Of a stretch of DNA of 64,000 bases, positions 23,377 to 34,800 are shown piece by piece. A program made the translations under genes and the position numbers. Under the pieces are notes generated by a model. It saw only the letters and a program-made list of their open reading frames with translations, ran no database searches and was not told the origin of the DNA. Source of the DNA: Evernia prunastri (Eukaryota > Ascomycota > Lecanoromycetes > Lecanorales > Parmeliaceae); NCBI GenBank assembly GCA_003184365.1, contig NKYR01000022.1, positions 186,117 to 250,116 of the forward strand, read 5' to 3'. Within the stretch, counting starts at the first letter, position 1. Each line of letters starts with the position of its first letter.

Positions 23377-25661
23377 ATGGTTTCACCCCAGCAAACCCTT
23401 CGAGACCGGCAAGTAGGTAGGCCTTCCACTGTTTAAACTGCCATGCTAGCTTTGTCGCTGACTTGTTCCCAGCTTCTCTGGGAAAGATACTTAACCTCAA
23501 CCATTTGCCTTCTTCTACGTCTACCAATGGCCATGATCCAGCCGCGGCCGGTAGCCTCGTTCCTCAGTCAACGCCCGTGCTGAATTCTGACGGAGATCCT
23601 ATATGGAAGGTTCTCGTGTTCGATGATCTAGGTCGAGACATAATAAGCAGTGTTCTCAGAGTGAATGACCTGCGGGGGTTTGGCGTCACGATACATTTGT
23701 CTGTATACCCTTGAGTGCTATCGCGGATTGAAAATGAGCTTGACAAGGTGCACAGCTAACTTTATGCCTAGAAATATCAATGCACAGCGCCATCCTATAC
23801 CTGATGTTCCAGTTCTCTATCTCCTTGAGCCTACTGCGGCCAACCTCAAGCTCATCAACTCCGATCTTGCCAGAAATCTGTATGCAGATGCATACGTCAA
23901 CTTTCTTTCTTCAATACCCAGGCCGCTGATGGAAGATTTTGCATTACAAATCGCAGAATCAGGCACAGCGGAAAGTGTGTCTCAAATGTACGACCAGTAC
24001 TTGAACTTCATCGTGAGCGAGCCAGATCTGTTCAGTTTAGGCATGGGAAAGGATACATATTGGGCTTTGAACAGTCCAAAGGCTACAGACGAGGAGATAG
24101 ATGTGCTAGTAGACAGAACGGTGAGCGGATTGTTCAGCGTCGTGGTTACAATGGGTACTTCGTCTCGATGTGCGTCTGGAGACTAGCTCACACTGTCATA
24201 GGCTCCATACCAATTATTCGAAGCCCTCGAGGAGGTCCGGCGGAGATGATAGCTGCGAAATTAGACCGCAAGCTCAGAGATCATATTCTCAACTCCAAAG
24301 ACAATCTATTTTCCAACCCTGGGCAAAGGTCATCGTCAGCGACGAACACTTCATCCTCAAGGCCAGTACTCGTCATTGTAGATCGCAATGTTGACCTTAT
24401 TCCCATGCTCTCACATTCTTGGACGTATCAATCTCTCGTCCACGACGTCTTGAAGATGCATCTCAATCGAATCACCGTGGAGACTTTGGTCGATTCGGAG
24501 AACCCAAGCAAAGGAAAGACGAGAAGGGCATATGATCTGAATTCTAACGACTTTTTCTGGACTCGAAATGCTGGAATACCATTCCCACAGGTTGCGGAGG
24601 ACATTGATACGGAGCTTACGAAATATAAAGACGATGCAGCCGAGGTGACGCGGAAAACTGGTGTCTCGTCCATCGATGATCTGAACGAGACAGGATCATC
24701 AGCATCCCACCTTAAAGCTGCCATCACCCTCCTTCCTGAACTACGCGAGCGAAAGGCCATTTTAGACATGCACATGAATATCGCAACTGCACTGCTTGAG
24801 GGTATCAAGTCAAGGCAACTGGATAATTTCTTCCAGATTGAAGAAAATATCACCAAACAAACGAAAGCTCAAATGCTTGAACTTCTGAACGACGTCGAAA
24901 AAGGCAAAGAACCTCTCGACAAACTTCGTCTATTCATCATATGGTTTTTAAGCACGGAACAGGAGGTTTCTCGTACGGAAATGGACCGTTTCGAGGAAGC
25001 TCTCACACGTGCAGGCGCCGATATTACTGCCCTCACCTACGTCCAGAGAGTCCGCGACGAAACCCGCATGACCATGATGACCTCAGCTCCCTCGCAACCT
25101 ACACCACCTTCTTCAGACTCCAACATCTTTCGTGGGTTTTCCTCCATTTCCAACAGACTGACTGACCGTCTTGGCGCTGGTGCCTTGGGCACAAATTTCG
25201 AGAACCTGATATCAGGCGTCAAGAACTTCCTCCCGGCAAATAAAGACATTACCATCACCAAAATCGTTGAGTCTCTTATGGACCCTGCTTCAGCTTCTTC
25301 GTCTGCCATCGCCAAGACTGAGGACTATCTCTACTTCGACCCTCGCTCTGCCAATGCACGAGGTACTATGCCCGGCGCGCCTTCTTCCCGGCAAGGGCAA
25401 CAGAATGGACCTGGCAATTTCGGTCCTGGGTCAAATGCGACTTTCGGGCAAAGAAGACAAGGCTTTAGTGAGGCAATAGTTTTTACGGTTGGTGGGGGGA
25501 GCATGGACGAGTATGGAAACCTGCAGGACTGGACACACAGGACAAGTGCTGCGCAGGGGGGTGGAGGCCCAAAGAGAAGAATCGTTTATGGAAGCACCGA
25601 GATCGTCAACGCAGAAGACTTTGTTGGCGTAGCGGCGAGGTTGGGTACGGAAAGCGGATAG
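23377..25661 (+). CDS. SLY1: SLY1, Sec1/Munc18-family protein of ER-Golgi fusion
   Basis: Exons 23377-23416, 23473-23698, 23772-24154 and 24202-25661 join in phase to 702 residues. SM proteins clasp SNARE bundles; Sly1 binds the syntaxin Sed5/Ufe1 and drives ER-Golgi vesicle fusion. Recognisable blocks are RQVASLGKILNLN at the N-terminus, WKVLVFDDLGRDIIS, HPIPDVPVLYLLEPT, IPIIRSPRGGPAEMIA, PVLVIVDRNVDLIPMLSHSWTYQSLVHDVL, and a C-terminal part ending with DEYGNLQDW. The 40-nt first exon was placed because its phase-1 junction restores the conserved N-terminal helix and no in-frame ATG exists inside exon 2. A Ser/Pro/Gly-rich insert near residues 530-560 and 625-660 makes the protein slightly longer than yeast Sly1. 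Its stop lies 43 bp from that of the convergent COQ7. Confidence 0.93.
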
Positions 25662-25704
25662 CTATTTCAGTCAATATTGTATACCCATCAACGGTCGATG
25701 TGCT

Positions 25705-26478
25705 CTACACCCTCTCACTAATCCAAATAGCTCCCTTACAGCCACTTCTAATAACCCTGTTCAGCAGCTCGTAAGGTCTTGCCTCCCTCGCCCCCTCCCC
25801 AACCGCTTCATCCAAATGCTCCAACTCCTCATCCCGAATTCTCTTCAACGTTGACACCAACTCTCGCACTTCCTCTCCTACTTCCTCCCCTTTATCCTCC
25901 ATTTCTTTCACCCATTTGAGCAATACACGCACTTGCCCATTATAATGCCCTCCAATCTCAGTCTCCACAGCCTCCGTACACGCCATGGCTGCTTCCCTAC
26001 CCAGCAGTCCCGTACCCCAGCCGAGTACTGAGGCAGCGGCGGACCAGACTGGATACATAGCTGTCGGCCTTATGCGGTGCTTGGCGAGCATGTCGTTGAA
26101 GATGGAAAAGTGACCCGCTTCTTGGGTGTACATATGATGCATTAGAGTTCGGAGATGTGGATGGGCACGAGTTATGGGTGGTGTTTGGTGAGTGTAGATC
26201 AGAGTCGCCGCGAGCTCGCCGGCTTGATTGACTCGAAGGGCGCGGTCGAGGAACTCATGTTGAGTCTTTGTAAGGGCTTTTCGGCGTTTATTTGGGGAGG
26301 AGCTGTCTAGGGAGGAAGGCGACGGCTCGGTTTTTGGAGAGGCCGAGGATGTTGTGATTGAGGCATAGCGAGTTTGAGATGGGGGAAAGGTGAAGCTCGG
26401 TAGGAGGAACTCCAGAATCGGGACTGGGCGATGGAGAGCTTGACTGAAGAGTGATCGGGCGTTGATCACAGCTTTCAT
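25705..26478 (-). CDS. COQ7: COQ7, 5-demethoxyubiquinone hydroxylase
   Basis: One exon, 257 residues. Coq7 is the di-iron monooxygenase that hydroxylates demethoxyubiquinone in the penultimate step of ubiquinone synthesis on the matrix face of the inner mitochondrial membrane. The N-terminal 60 residues are rich in Arg, Ser and Thr without acidic clusters, fitting a mitochondrial presequence. The ferritin-like four-helix domain follows with all iron-ligand motifs visible: NQAGELAA, YTQEAGHF, AVETEIGGHY and RDEELEHLDEA. The length is usual for fungal Coq7. It is convergent with SLY1 and divergent from RTF1 (443 bp between starts). Confidence 0.96.
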   Translation of the reverse strand: MKAVINARSLFSQALHRPVPILEFLLPSFTFPPSQTRYASITTSSASPKTEPSPSSLDSSSPNKRRKALTKTQHEFLDRALRVNQAGELAATLIYTHQTPPITRAHPHLRTLMHHMYTQEAGHFSIFNDMLAKHRIRPTAMYPVWSAAASVLGWGTGLLGREAAMACTEAVETEIGGHYNGQVRVLLKWVKEMEDKGEEVGEEVRELVSTLKRIRDEELEHLDEAVGEGAREARPYELLNRVIRSGCKGAIWISERV

Positions 26479-26921
26479 GGTGTGCTACTGCTATTACTAT
26501 TAGGAAGGGCAACACATCTTATTTCGGTCCTTCTAGCCAAAGCCGAAGTTTGTCCGAAGGCGCGCTTACCGACTATGCGCGGCTGAGGACTTGGCAATGA
26601 CAATAATAATGGCATAAAGAAGTTCCATCGTTTAAGGTAAGTACAGAAGTGAATGAATGAATGCCTCTTTGGCCAACCCTCTCTATTCTTTAGCTTATTA
26701 CCAACCTCCCCCAACCGTGACTCACACCATTTTTGACTCTCAACTTTTTACATTTGCTTCAACTCCCCACAAATCTACCAAGTCAGCTTCATATCGTCAA
26801 AGCTATTGCTGCTGCAACGTTTTATTGCTTGAATTCACGACTCCACTTGACTCGGGCGAAGCGGGCTTCGTCACCACTTGTACAACATACTATTTGATCA
26901 ACATCGCCCCTAGCCCCAGAG

Positions 26922-28971
26922 ATGGAGGTTGACGATAGGGAACTTCTCGCTCTTGCGGGAGGTGAGGATTCTTCCGATGAGGAGACAACACAGGCACTTT
27001 CTACCGCCGCCAAAGCTCTTTCTCCTATACCTGCAGTTGCGCTTTCTCCACCGCATACCAAAGACCGATCTAGTTTGACCCCGAACGCATCTTCCAAGCG
27101 CCAAGGCCCTAGCAAAACTGTGAAGAAACGCAAGGCTGAGTCTGAGGACGAAGGTGAAGCGTAAGTCATCGCAAGAGATAATTAAAACCTAAAAGCAGAG
27201 CTGAAACAATCCCCCAGCTCTTCCGCACCTCGGTCACCAAACTCTCTACAATCTGCCCCTATGTCTGAATCAGACTCAGATGCCCCTCCAGCTCATGGCT
27301 CTACCGCCGGAGGTCCCATCTTCCCGATTGACAATAAATTCTATTCGGAGCAAGACAAGAAAAAGATCATGGCCCTCTCTGAAGTCGAACGCGAGTCGAT
27401 CCTTGCAGATCGCGCCCAAATTGTCGAACGCAGCCACCAAGACCAGCACCTCCGTGTCCTTTTGCAAACCCGTGGAAATACAGATACAAAATTGGCCGAC
27501 AAGAAGCGCAAAATGGGTAATACCGATCCTGAAGACAGCCCAAGAAAGAGTTCTCGCCAGAAGACTACACTCGGAGGACGCAAAGTCGGAGAAACGTCAG
27601 CGGCCATCGACGCCTATAAGCGTCAGCGTGAGGAGAAAAGTTTGCGAGACCAGCAGCGGAAACGCGAAGGAGCGAACCAGAAAGATCGCCGTGCACGAAG
27701 CTCTAGTGAGAATCGATATTCGAGTGCCGATGCTGATGGAGAGAGCGAGGTTGAGTGGGATGATGGGAAACTCAAGGTGGACGAATACAAATTTCGCAAT
27801 GCGCAGCCCGCCGACTACAATGACGTCCGCCGTGCTACTTTATCTCGCGCTTTACTCGCAGACTACTGCTTTTACCCAGGGTTTGGAGAGGCTGTTAAGG
27901 ACTTTTATGTCCGTCTACCATCGAAACCGAAAGCCAGTGGTGAGATGAGCTATGACTTGATGCTGATCAAATGTACGATCTACTTAAGTTCTAGCTGTGG
28001 TCTTGACTAATGGCTTTAGGGGTTTTTGAAAAACAAAGCCACGACTATGCCGTAGAGAGGCCGAACGGGAAAAAGATCGTTACCAATCAACATTTTCAAC
28101 TCGCGGTTGATGGAGCCATGAAGGAAACCCACTTCGCGGCCATCTCAAACTCAAGGCCTACAGAAGTATGATGCGGTCTTTCCCTCGATATTTACAGTAC
28201 TGACGGGAACAGGCTGAGGTTGCAAATTACAAAAACGCCATGAGTGACTCGGGGAAAACGCTGCCTACGAGGTCTTTTCTCATGTCAAAGCTTGCAGATT
28301 TTGATGCTGTCGTCAAGCATCAATTCACCGACGAAGAGCTTACAGAGAAGCTGAGACGCCAAGGCGTTATGCAAAAGAAGGACGCCTACTTTGAGCGGAA
28401 CAGCATTAACTCCCGTCGTCGCGCAGCCGAAGCGAAAGGCGATGAAGCAGCAATTGCCAAGTGTGACGCCGAGTTAGCTGCCCTAGATGGACCGAAGCTC
28501 AAATACGGCACCTCCCTTGTCGACCCGAAGGCCAAACCCGTTGTCCCTGTTGGACCAACCCAACAGGAACGCCTTGCTGAACTGAACAGGGCCAACCGCA
28601 AGGCAAATCGGGAAAATGTCCGCAAAGCTCAACTCGCAGAGCGCAAGGCTGAGCGGATTAATCGTGAGGCGGTCCAGCGTGGAGAGGCTGTGCCAAATTC
28701 CTTCGCGCGCGTCAAGACATACGCCAAGACTCATCACGATGCCAATGAGACTTTGAATCCGCATCTTACTCGCCAAAATGGCGGCAGTCGTGACATTAGT
28801 CGTTCTACGCCCCCTGCCACAGCAACTACTCCCAAGGTGGAGGCGAAAAAGCCGGTATTTCCCAGCCCAGCCCAAAAACTTACGGCTTCGGGCATGCCTA
28901 TACTTGGGAATCGCAACATGGATGACGAGATTATCGCTGCTATGGACCTTGGGATTGATATCGAGATCTAG
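26922..28971 (+). CDS. RTF1: RTF1, Paf1-complex subunit with Plus3 domain
   Basis: Exons 26922-27160, 27218-27972, 28020-28165 and 28213-28971 join in phase to 632 residues. Rtf1 links the Paf1 complex to elongating RNA polymerase II through Spt5 and promotes H2B ubiquitination. The N-terminus is acidic/Ser-rich with SDEE and SESDSD clusters. A lysine/arginine-rich region contains KKRKMG and SRQKTTLGGRK. The Plus3 domain occupies about 265-395 and is rebuilt across two introns (KVDEYKFRNAQPADYNDVRRATLSR, then KWVFEKQSHDYAV and NQHFQLAVDGA). The C-terminal half is a charged coiled-coil region (KLADFDAVVKHQFTDEELTEK onward), typical of the family. The first ATG directly follows a short leader and gives a normal length. 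Confidence 0.94.
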
Positions 28972-29737
28972 AAGGGTTTGTAAGACTCCTGCACGGAAGA
29001 GAGAAACGGACGAGACAGAATGTTTATTTCTTGCGGGCATAGGAAGCCAGGGGCCGGAAGGGATCGAAAATCACAAAACTGGATTTTAGCGAGGCGCAGG
29101 CTTTCGGGGATATGAAAGGAAAGGAGCGGTGATACATATGGACCAAATTGTTAGTTAACGAACAATTGAACATATATGCATCAGGACATGATGAAGGCTC
29201 TCATGAGCCGAAATAGGAATCTGTTTCGATTTATGCCATTATCAACCGGACATATCTCCAACCCTTTACGAAAATAGCATTTTTAAAGAAGACTTCTTTG
29301 AATAATACTGAAGACTTAAAGTATTGCAAACCAATTGGTATAGAGAATAAGTTACTTTTTGATGCCTTTGAAGATGGTAAAATTACGCTAGCAGTCCCGA
29401 ATCATTTTCGCCCACACACCAAGCTCGGAACAATAGAGTAGCAGATGACTCCTTAAACACCTTCTTCATTCACCCCCTTCAGTCATACCACCTACCATAG
29501 GTATCATTCACTCTGCTTCCATTCAAAATCTGACACTTTCAAACTCAATAGCTCTGCGCTACCTCCCTCCACAAAGGCCATTAATGGAACTGCGACTATA
29601 TCTCCTACCTTCAGAACTGTGCAGATTCCTCTTACTCGACTTAAAATAAGACACAAACCTAAAGGAAATTCATAGCTGTTAAACACAAGATTTGATACAA
29701 AGATATTCCCGACGACTTTTTGCAACTGCTTTACAAT
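28972..29737. other. AT-rich intergenic region with a near-perfect palindrome
   Basis: Noticeably AT-richer than neighbouring DNA from about 29140 to 29380. A 22-base imperfect palindrome (AATTGTT arm, reverse complement AACAATT) lies at 29146-29167, in the 3' flank of RTF1. No gene is seen. Confidence 0.5.
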
Positions 29738-31244
29738 ATGCACGACTTACGTCGACAAGCCCTTGAGAGCGGCAAGACCACATCGCGCAAAGCGCGCTCA
29801 AAGGTATCCTCGCCGGCCAACTCGAAGCCCAGTTCGCCGGCGACATCTCGCGCCACTAGCAGGGTAAGAGGGAACAGCATCAGAGCGGACTCAGATGACG
29901 AGGACGAGCTCAGTGATGAGACATCGTTCAGGTAAGACTGCCTTCCTCCCGGTTGCTTCGTTTACGGACAATGTTGCGCTGCTCCTCTTGTGCTACGTGC
30001 AACGATTCCGTGCTAATCGAATGGCACAGTGTCGGTTCCATCGACGAAGTACTGAGTGGTGATACCACAGAACACTCGGGCGATGCATGGAGGCCGGAGC
30101 TCGCAGACCGAATAGAGGAAATTCTCGCCAGAAAAGGCAGCACCGTGCTTGGAAGAGAGAAGTGCTACAAGACCTACGTACATATCTTGACCTCGCAGTA
30201 TGCGGAGCAAGGGATCCGTGGGAAGGAAGCCGAACTCGTGGTTGCTTTTCTCAAGAGCATCAAGGAGGAGAAGACTGAAAAGGAGACGATACTCGCTATG
30301 AAAGGTACCGCCATCATTGCTCTAATATACTTTTTAAAGCTAATGCTTTGTTCATAGCGCTCGCCATGACTCTCATGACATCTCCCTCGGATCTAATATA
30401 CGAAGCCGCCTCTACTCCACTAAAACGTGCAATCTCTCATTCAAACTCCACCACCGGCAAAACAGCTGCCATCCACACCCTCGGCACCTGCATCTTCTAC
30501 GGGGGCGCCTCTGAAGACGACATCCTCGAAAACATGGAGTTCCTCCTCGAGATCATAACCAGCGACGGGCATACCATCTCCGCCCCCGACGAGCCTGAGC
30601 CCGTAACCGCTGCGCTCGAAGAATGGGGATTCCTCTGCACCCTTATCGACGACATGTCCGCTCTGTCTGAAGACGCAGTCGAAGCGTTCGCCGACCAGAT
30701 CACTTCCTCTTTCCCCTCGGTTCAAATAGCAGCCGGCGAGAACATAGCTCTTCTCTTTGAGAAATCCTTCAAGCAAGTTGACCCCGAAGAAGACAGCATA
30801 GCCGACTATCCGGAAAGCGAAATCATGTCCGACCCCGACGAAACGCCCGGCGTCCCCAAGCTCATCCGCCTATATCCCGCTTACCGCCGCACCGACCAAT
30901 TGATCCACTCCCTCCAATCCATCGCGTCGATCAGCACCCACCACCTGAGCAAAACCGACCGCAAGGCCCTCCGCACGAACTTCGCCGACATCCTGAACTC
31001 GGTCGAATACCCGACTCGGGGCCCCCGGTATCAAGACGCCATCAGCGACGAAACGGGGAAACGGTACGGGTCGAGGATGGTGGTCAGGATACACAAGGGA
31101 GGCGTCATGAGGATCGACAAGTGGTGGAAGTTGACGAGGTTGCAAGGGCTGAAGAGGGTGTTGCAGGGAGGGTTTGTGGGGCATTATGAGAGGAATGAGG
31201 TCGTCTTCGAGACGTTGCCGATAATGATGAGCAACGATAAATGA
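29738..31244 (+). CDS. IFRD-family (interferon-related developmental regulator) protein
   Basis: Exons 29738-29931, 30030-30304 and 30358-31244 join in phase to 451 residues. The N-terminal 65 residues are Ser/Arg-rich, begin MHDLRRQALESGKT as in fungal members, and end in an acidic DDEDELSDE patch. The IFRD armadillo-like domain follows (ELADRIEEILARKGSTVLGREKCYKTYVHILTSQY, TSPSDLIYEAASTPLKRAI, TAAIHTLGTCIFYGGAS, EEWGFLCTLIDD, VQIAAGENIALLFE). The C-terminal block contains the RKALRTNFADIL motif and the basic MVVRIHKGGVMRIDKWWKLTRLQ. Animal IFRD proteins act in transcriptional and translational control; the fungal role is largely unknown. The gene is convergent with PLD1, with 607 bp between stops. 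Confidence 0.88.
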
Positions 31245-31851
31245 GAAGGGGCGATGATGACGATTGACGGAAAATGAAATGAGGTGTTTGGGCGGATGCA
31301 CGCAGCTGACCTATGTTGGGTGATATCTTTGGCGTTTTCAGGCCTGCAAGTCAATGCTTACGGCATTCAGCGGCATCATACCCCTTTCTTACTTTCGACC
31401 TAGTTCGAATGGCGCGCATCTACAGGCATGGAGGAAGGCGCAGAAGAAGCCTGGTTTTCGGGCAATTGATAGTAATGATATACACCTTATACCCCATTCA
31501 ATGGTCCCGCCCCCGAGAAAACACTTTGACACTCTCTCACTTCCAGTGATAACCATGTACACGCGGTGCAAAATGGAAGAAGCACAAGAGCCATCAAGTG
31601 CAACGTCAACCACACGGTTGCAGTTTGAACACGGAAATGTAGCCAGGAGTGAACGCCGCCGCTTATGCGTTTATTGGACAAAAGGAACGCTATGTCACTA
31701 TGCCAGAGCGGGAGCTGGAGGTGTGGCTCCCGAGTTTGGACACGTTGCTTTGTGATGACCTGACCAAGGAAGCAAGTAGGAAAGGAGAGCTCAGTTGCTA
31801 TCCACCGTCAGCAAGTCCACCACACGTCAGGACAAAAGAAACGAAGACTTA
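31245..31851. other. Intergenic region between convergent genes
   Basis: 3' flanks of the IFRD gene and PLD1. Short open frames only, none supportable. Confidence 0.4.
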
Positions 31852-34800
31852 CTAAATTTCCAAAGGCGCCAAACCGTCGATGCTATAGAGCCAGTTCCCA
31901 CCTTGCTCCTCTCTTGCCAGCCAGTCGTAGGGCCAAAGCACTAAATGTCCCTGCACCATCTGCATCAGGTCATCCGCGTCGCTAAGAGCAATGATATCAT
32001 CGCTGGCGTGGAACTCCCTTCTCGAACTGCGAGTGGTCGCCCTTCGCCTCCGTTTCTGTGCAGATGTGTTGCGGTTCAGGGCATCGGAGTACGCGACAGA
32101 AGGCGGTGGCGGCGGCACCTTGGTGGTGGTCTCTGAATCAAAGGTTGTAGCAGGCTTCAGCTCATTAGAGGTGCGGAACGGGGCTTTCTCATCGATGATC
32201 GTGTCGGTGTCAGCGGCACTGGAGGATCTCGGGCGCTTGTCTTTAGATTCTGCTGCCTGTCGTTCAATTTGCGCCTTGTTGGCTTCCTCAGCCCATTCTT
32301 CGATCTTACCCATGGATTGGTTTTTGTAGTGGTTGTCTTTCTGGCCGTCCTTCTGGCCCAAGCTATGCATAAGTTTCTCCCCAAATGTCTCGGCTTTGCT
32401 TTCAGCGTCACCGGCCTTTTCACCAATGGGTCCTAGCAGACGAAGCTTGTCAGGGAGACTGACATTGCCCGGGGGTCCGCTAGAGCCTGGAGCTTCTTGC
32501 TGAACCCGGTCCTTGCTCTTACCGCCACCTTGTGCCTGGGAAAAGCGCTCGGCGTACGCTGAGTATTCTTTGTATTCTTTCCAGGACTTGACCTCGTTGT
32601 CTGGCATGCATCGAAAGACCCGCCGGAAGAGCTTGGTGTTGTTCTCCGCTACAGCATGCCAAGTGTCCAGAAAGAAAGACTCATTGAGGGGGTCGCGCAT
32701 GCAGTCCTTGTCGACGAATGGTCGCTTCATGTCAGCCACAAGAGGATTCGTGATCTCAGCCGCCTTTTGCGATGGCGTCCGTTGTATAGAGGGTCCGCCT
32801 ATGTCGGTATCATCGGTCATAGGTAGAGGAGGAAGCGTCGATGTCTGAGACAGCCCAAGCGTAGCCGTGCTAGTTCGAGTCAAAGGCGTTGGGGGTAGTG
32901 CGGCATTACCATTGCTCTCCTCATCGGTAACAGAAGTATGCGACCTTTTCCGTGGTGAGTCTTTTTTATTCGGTGATGATGGTCTCCCTTTAGCAGCATT
33001 GGCATCTTCAGGCGATAGCAGCACTTCTTTGCCACCAGCCTTCCCCGTCACCAGGTATGTATCACGTCGACCAGCATTGCCAGCGCACTCTTCTCGCTTC
33101 CATGCATCTGTTCCCTCTCCAGCAACGTCTTTCTGGTGCTCTACATTGTCATTGACTCGAGGGTCTACAGTGAGCTTTTTATTTGACTTTAAATTGGGAT
33201 TTTTAGCTTGCTCCACTGGAGCATCGTAGTTGAAGCTGGACATTATCTCGGCCTTTTGAATCGCTGCATCTTGAGCTCGATGTTTGGACTCCAGGATTTT
33301 GTCTGCAGTATCACGATCCATAGGTACCTGGTCATGAAACTTGTCCATGTCACTCTCCCATTGCTGCTCCTTTTGGTCCTTTTCCTCTTGCAAGTCATCT
33401 TCTAAGAGTTCGTCAACATCAATGCCAAGATGTTCCCGCATAAGGCGCATTCGCAAGGTGTGAGCAAACCGGCCCACGAGATACGGCTCGCCATTCATAG
33501 TCGACCAGAGCATATCAGTATCTCGGACTATAGCCGCACATTCGGAATCCCTAGAGCCAAGCATCGAGCGCTCATTGATGTTTGCTGACCCAATGATTGC
33601 TATTCTGTCATCGACGACCATGCACTTTGCGTGGATGTAGAGCTGCTCTGTCACGAGTTGCCTGGTAGGTCCTATCCTGCCCCACGAACGTAGGCTATAG
33701 AACTGAATGTAGTCCTCGGGCTCGATACCCTGGGCACGTACTCGACCGAAGATAGATGCTTCTCCTCGGCATATGCTCCGATACTGGCATTGCATGATAA
33801 GTCTGATGCTTGTGCCATCTTGCTGATCAACGGTGTTCTGAAATCCGGGCATTAAAGGAATAACTATGACTGCACGCCAGTCTTCCCTTCTCTGCGAGGC
33901 TCTGACGATGCGTTCGACAAGGGCATCGCCGATGTGATTTTCAATTCGAGTACCTTCGACCTCGCAGCTGCTGATGAAGAATTGGTTCTCAATGTAGACA
34001 AAGTGCTCCGATTCCTCAATCGTTTTGATGTAAGCGTTCATGATGCTATGCTCAGTATGATTCGGTGTCCCCAGCGACCACCAGCAGGCGGACCGCAGTA
34101 TTTGCACCTCACATGTACCATTAAGTCCTAGAGCTTCAAGGTCTGATGGCTGGAAGTCTGGTGGCGGCAGTAAAAATGGGGTAGGCCGCGTTGGCTTGCG
34201 TTGGCGTAGGATGTAGTTCCATCGTTGCACGAAATGCCTGGTCAGATCGCGGGCAGGCTGCCCTACAATTTGCATATGTATGTCATGCCACGGCATCCGA
34301 GGTATCTTAGATCTGTCATACATCTCTTCGTATGGCTTTTCCAGAGCATAGAAATCCTGGACTCTGGGATTGGAATAGTCCTTGCCAGGCCAAAGCTGAC
34401 AGTGATCGGCATCTTTCGGTGCCTCAGACGCTTCGAAGCCGGTCAACTTGTCGTCCACAACGGAATGTTGAGGAGTATCCCATCTACCGAAACATAGATC
34501 GATTCCCCCAACAAATGCTACCATATGATCGACGATGCAGATCTTCTCGTGATGAGCCCAGAAAAAGGTGTTTTGTCGGAATTGATTTGGTGACCGTTGG
34601 ACGAAAACATTGTGATGTAAATCAAGAAGTGAGAATTTGGTGTACTCAGAGTCGATAGGGATGGCAGAGTTGATATTGCGGTACATTATGACGAATACCT
34701 TGACTCCTTCTCGTGCCTTGCGTTGCAGTAGTCTATCCAACCGCCATTTCTGACTGATTGCAGCAGGCCTTCGCATGTATAGTTCTGGGCTCAGCCACCA

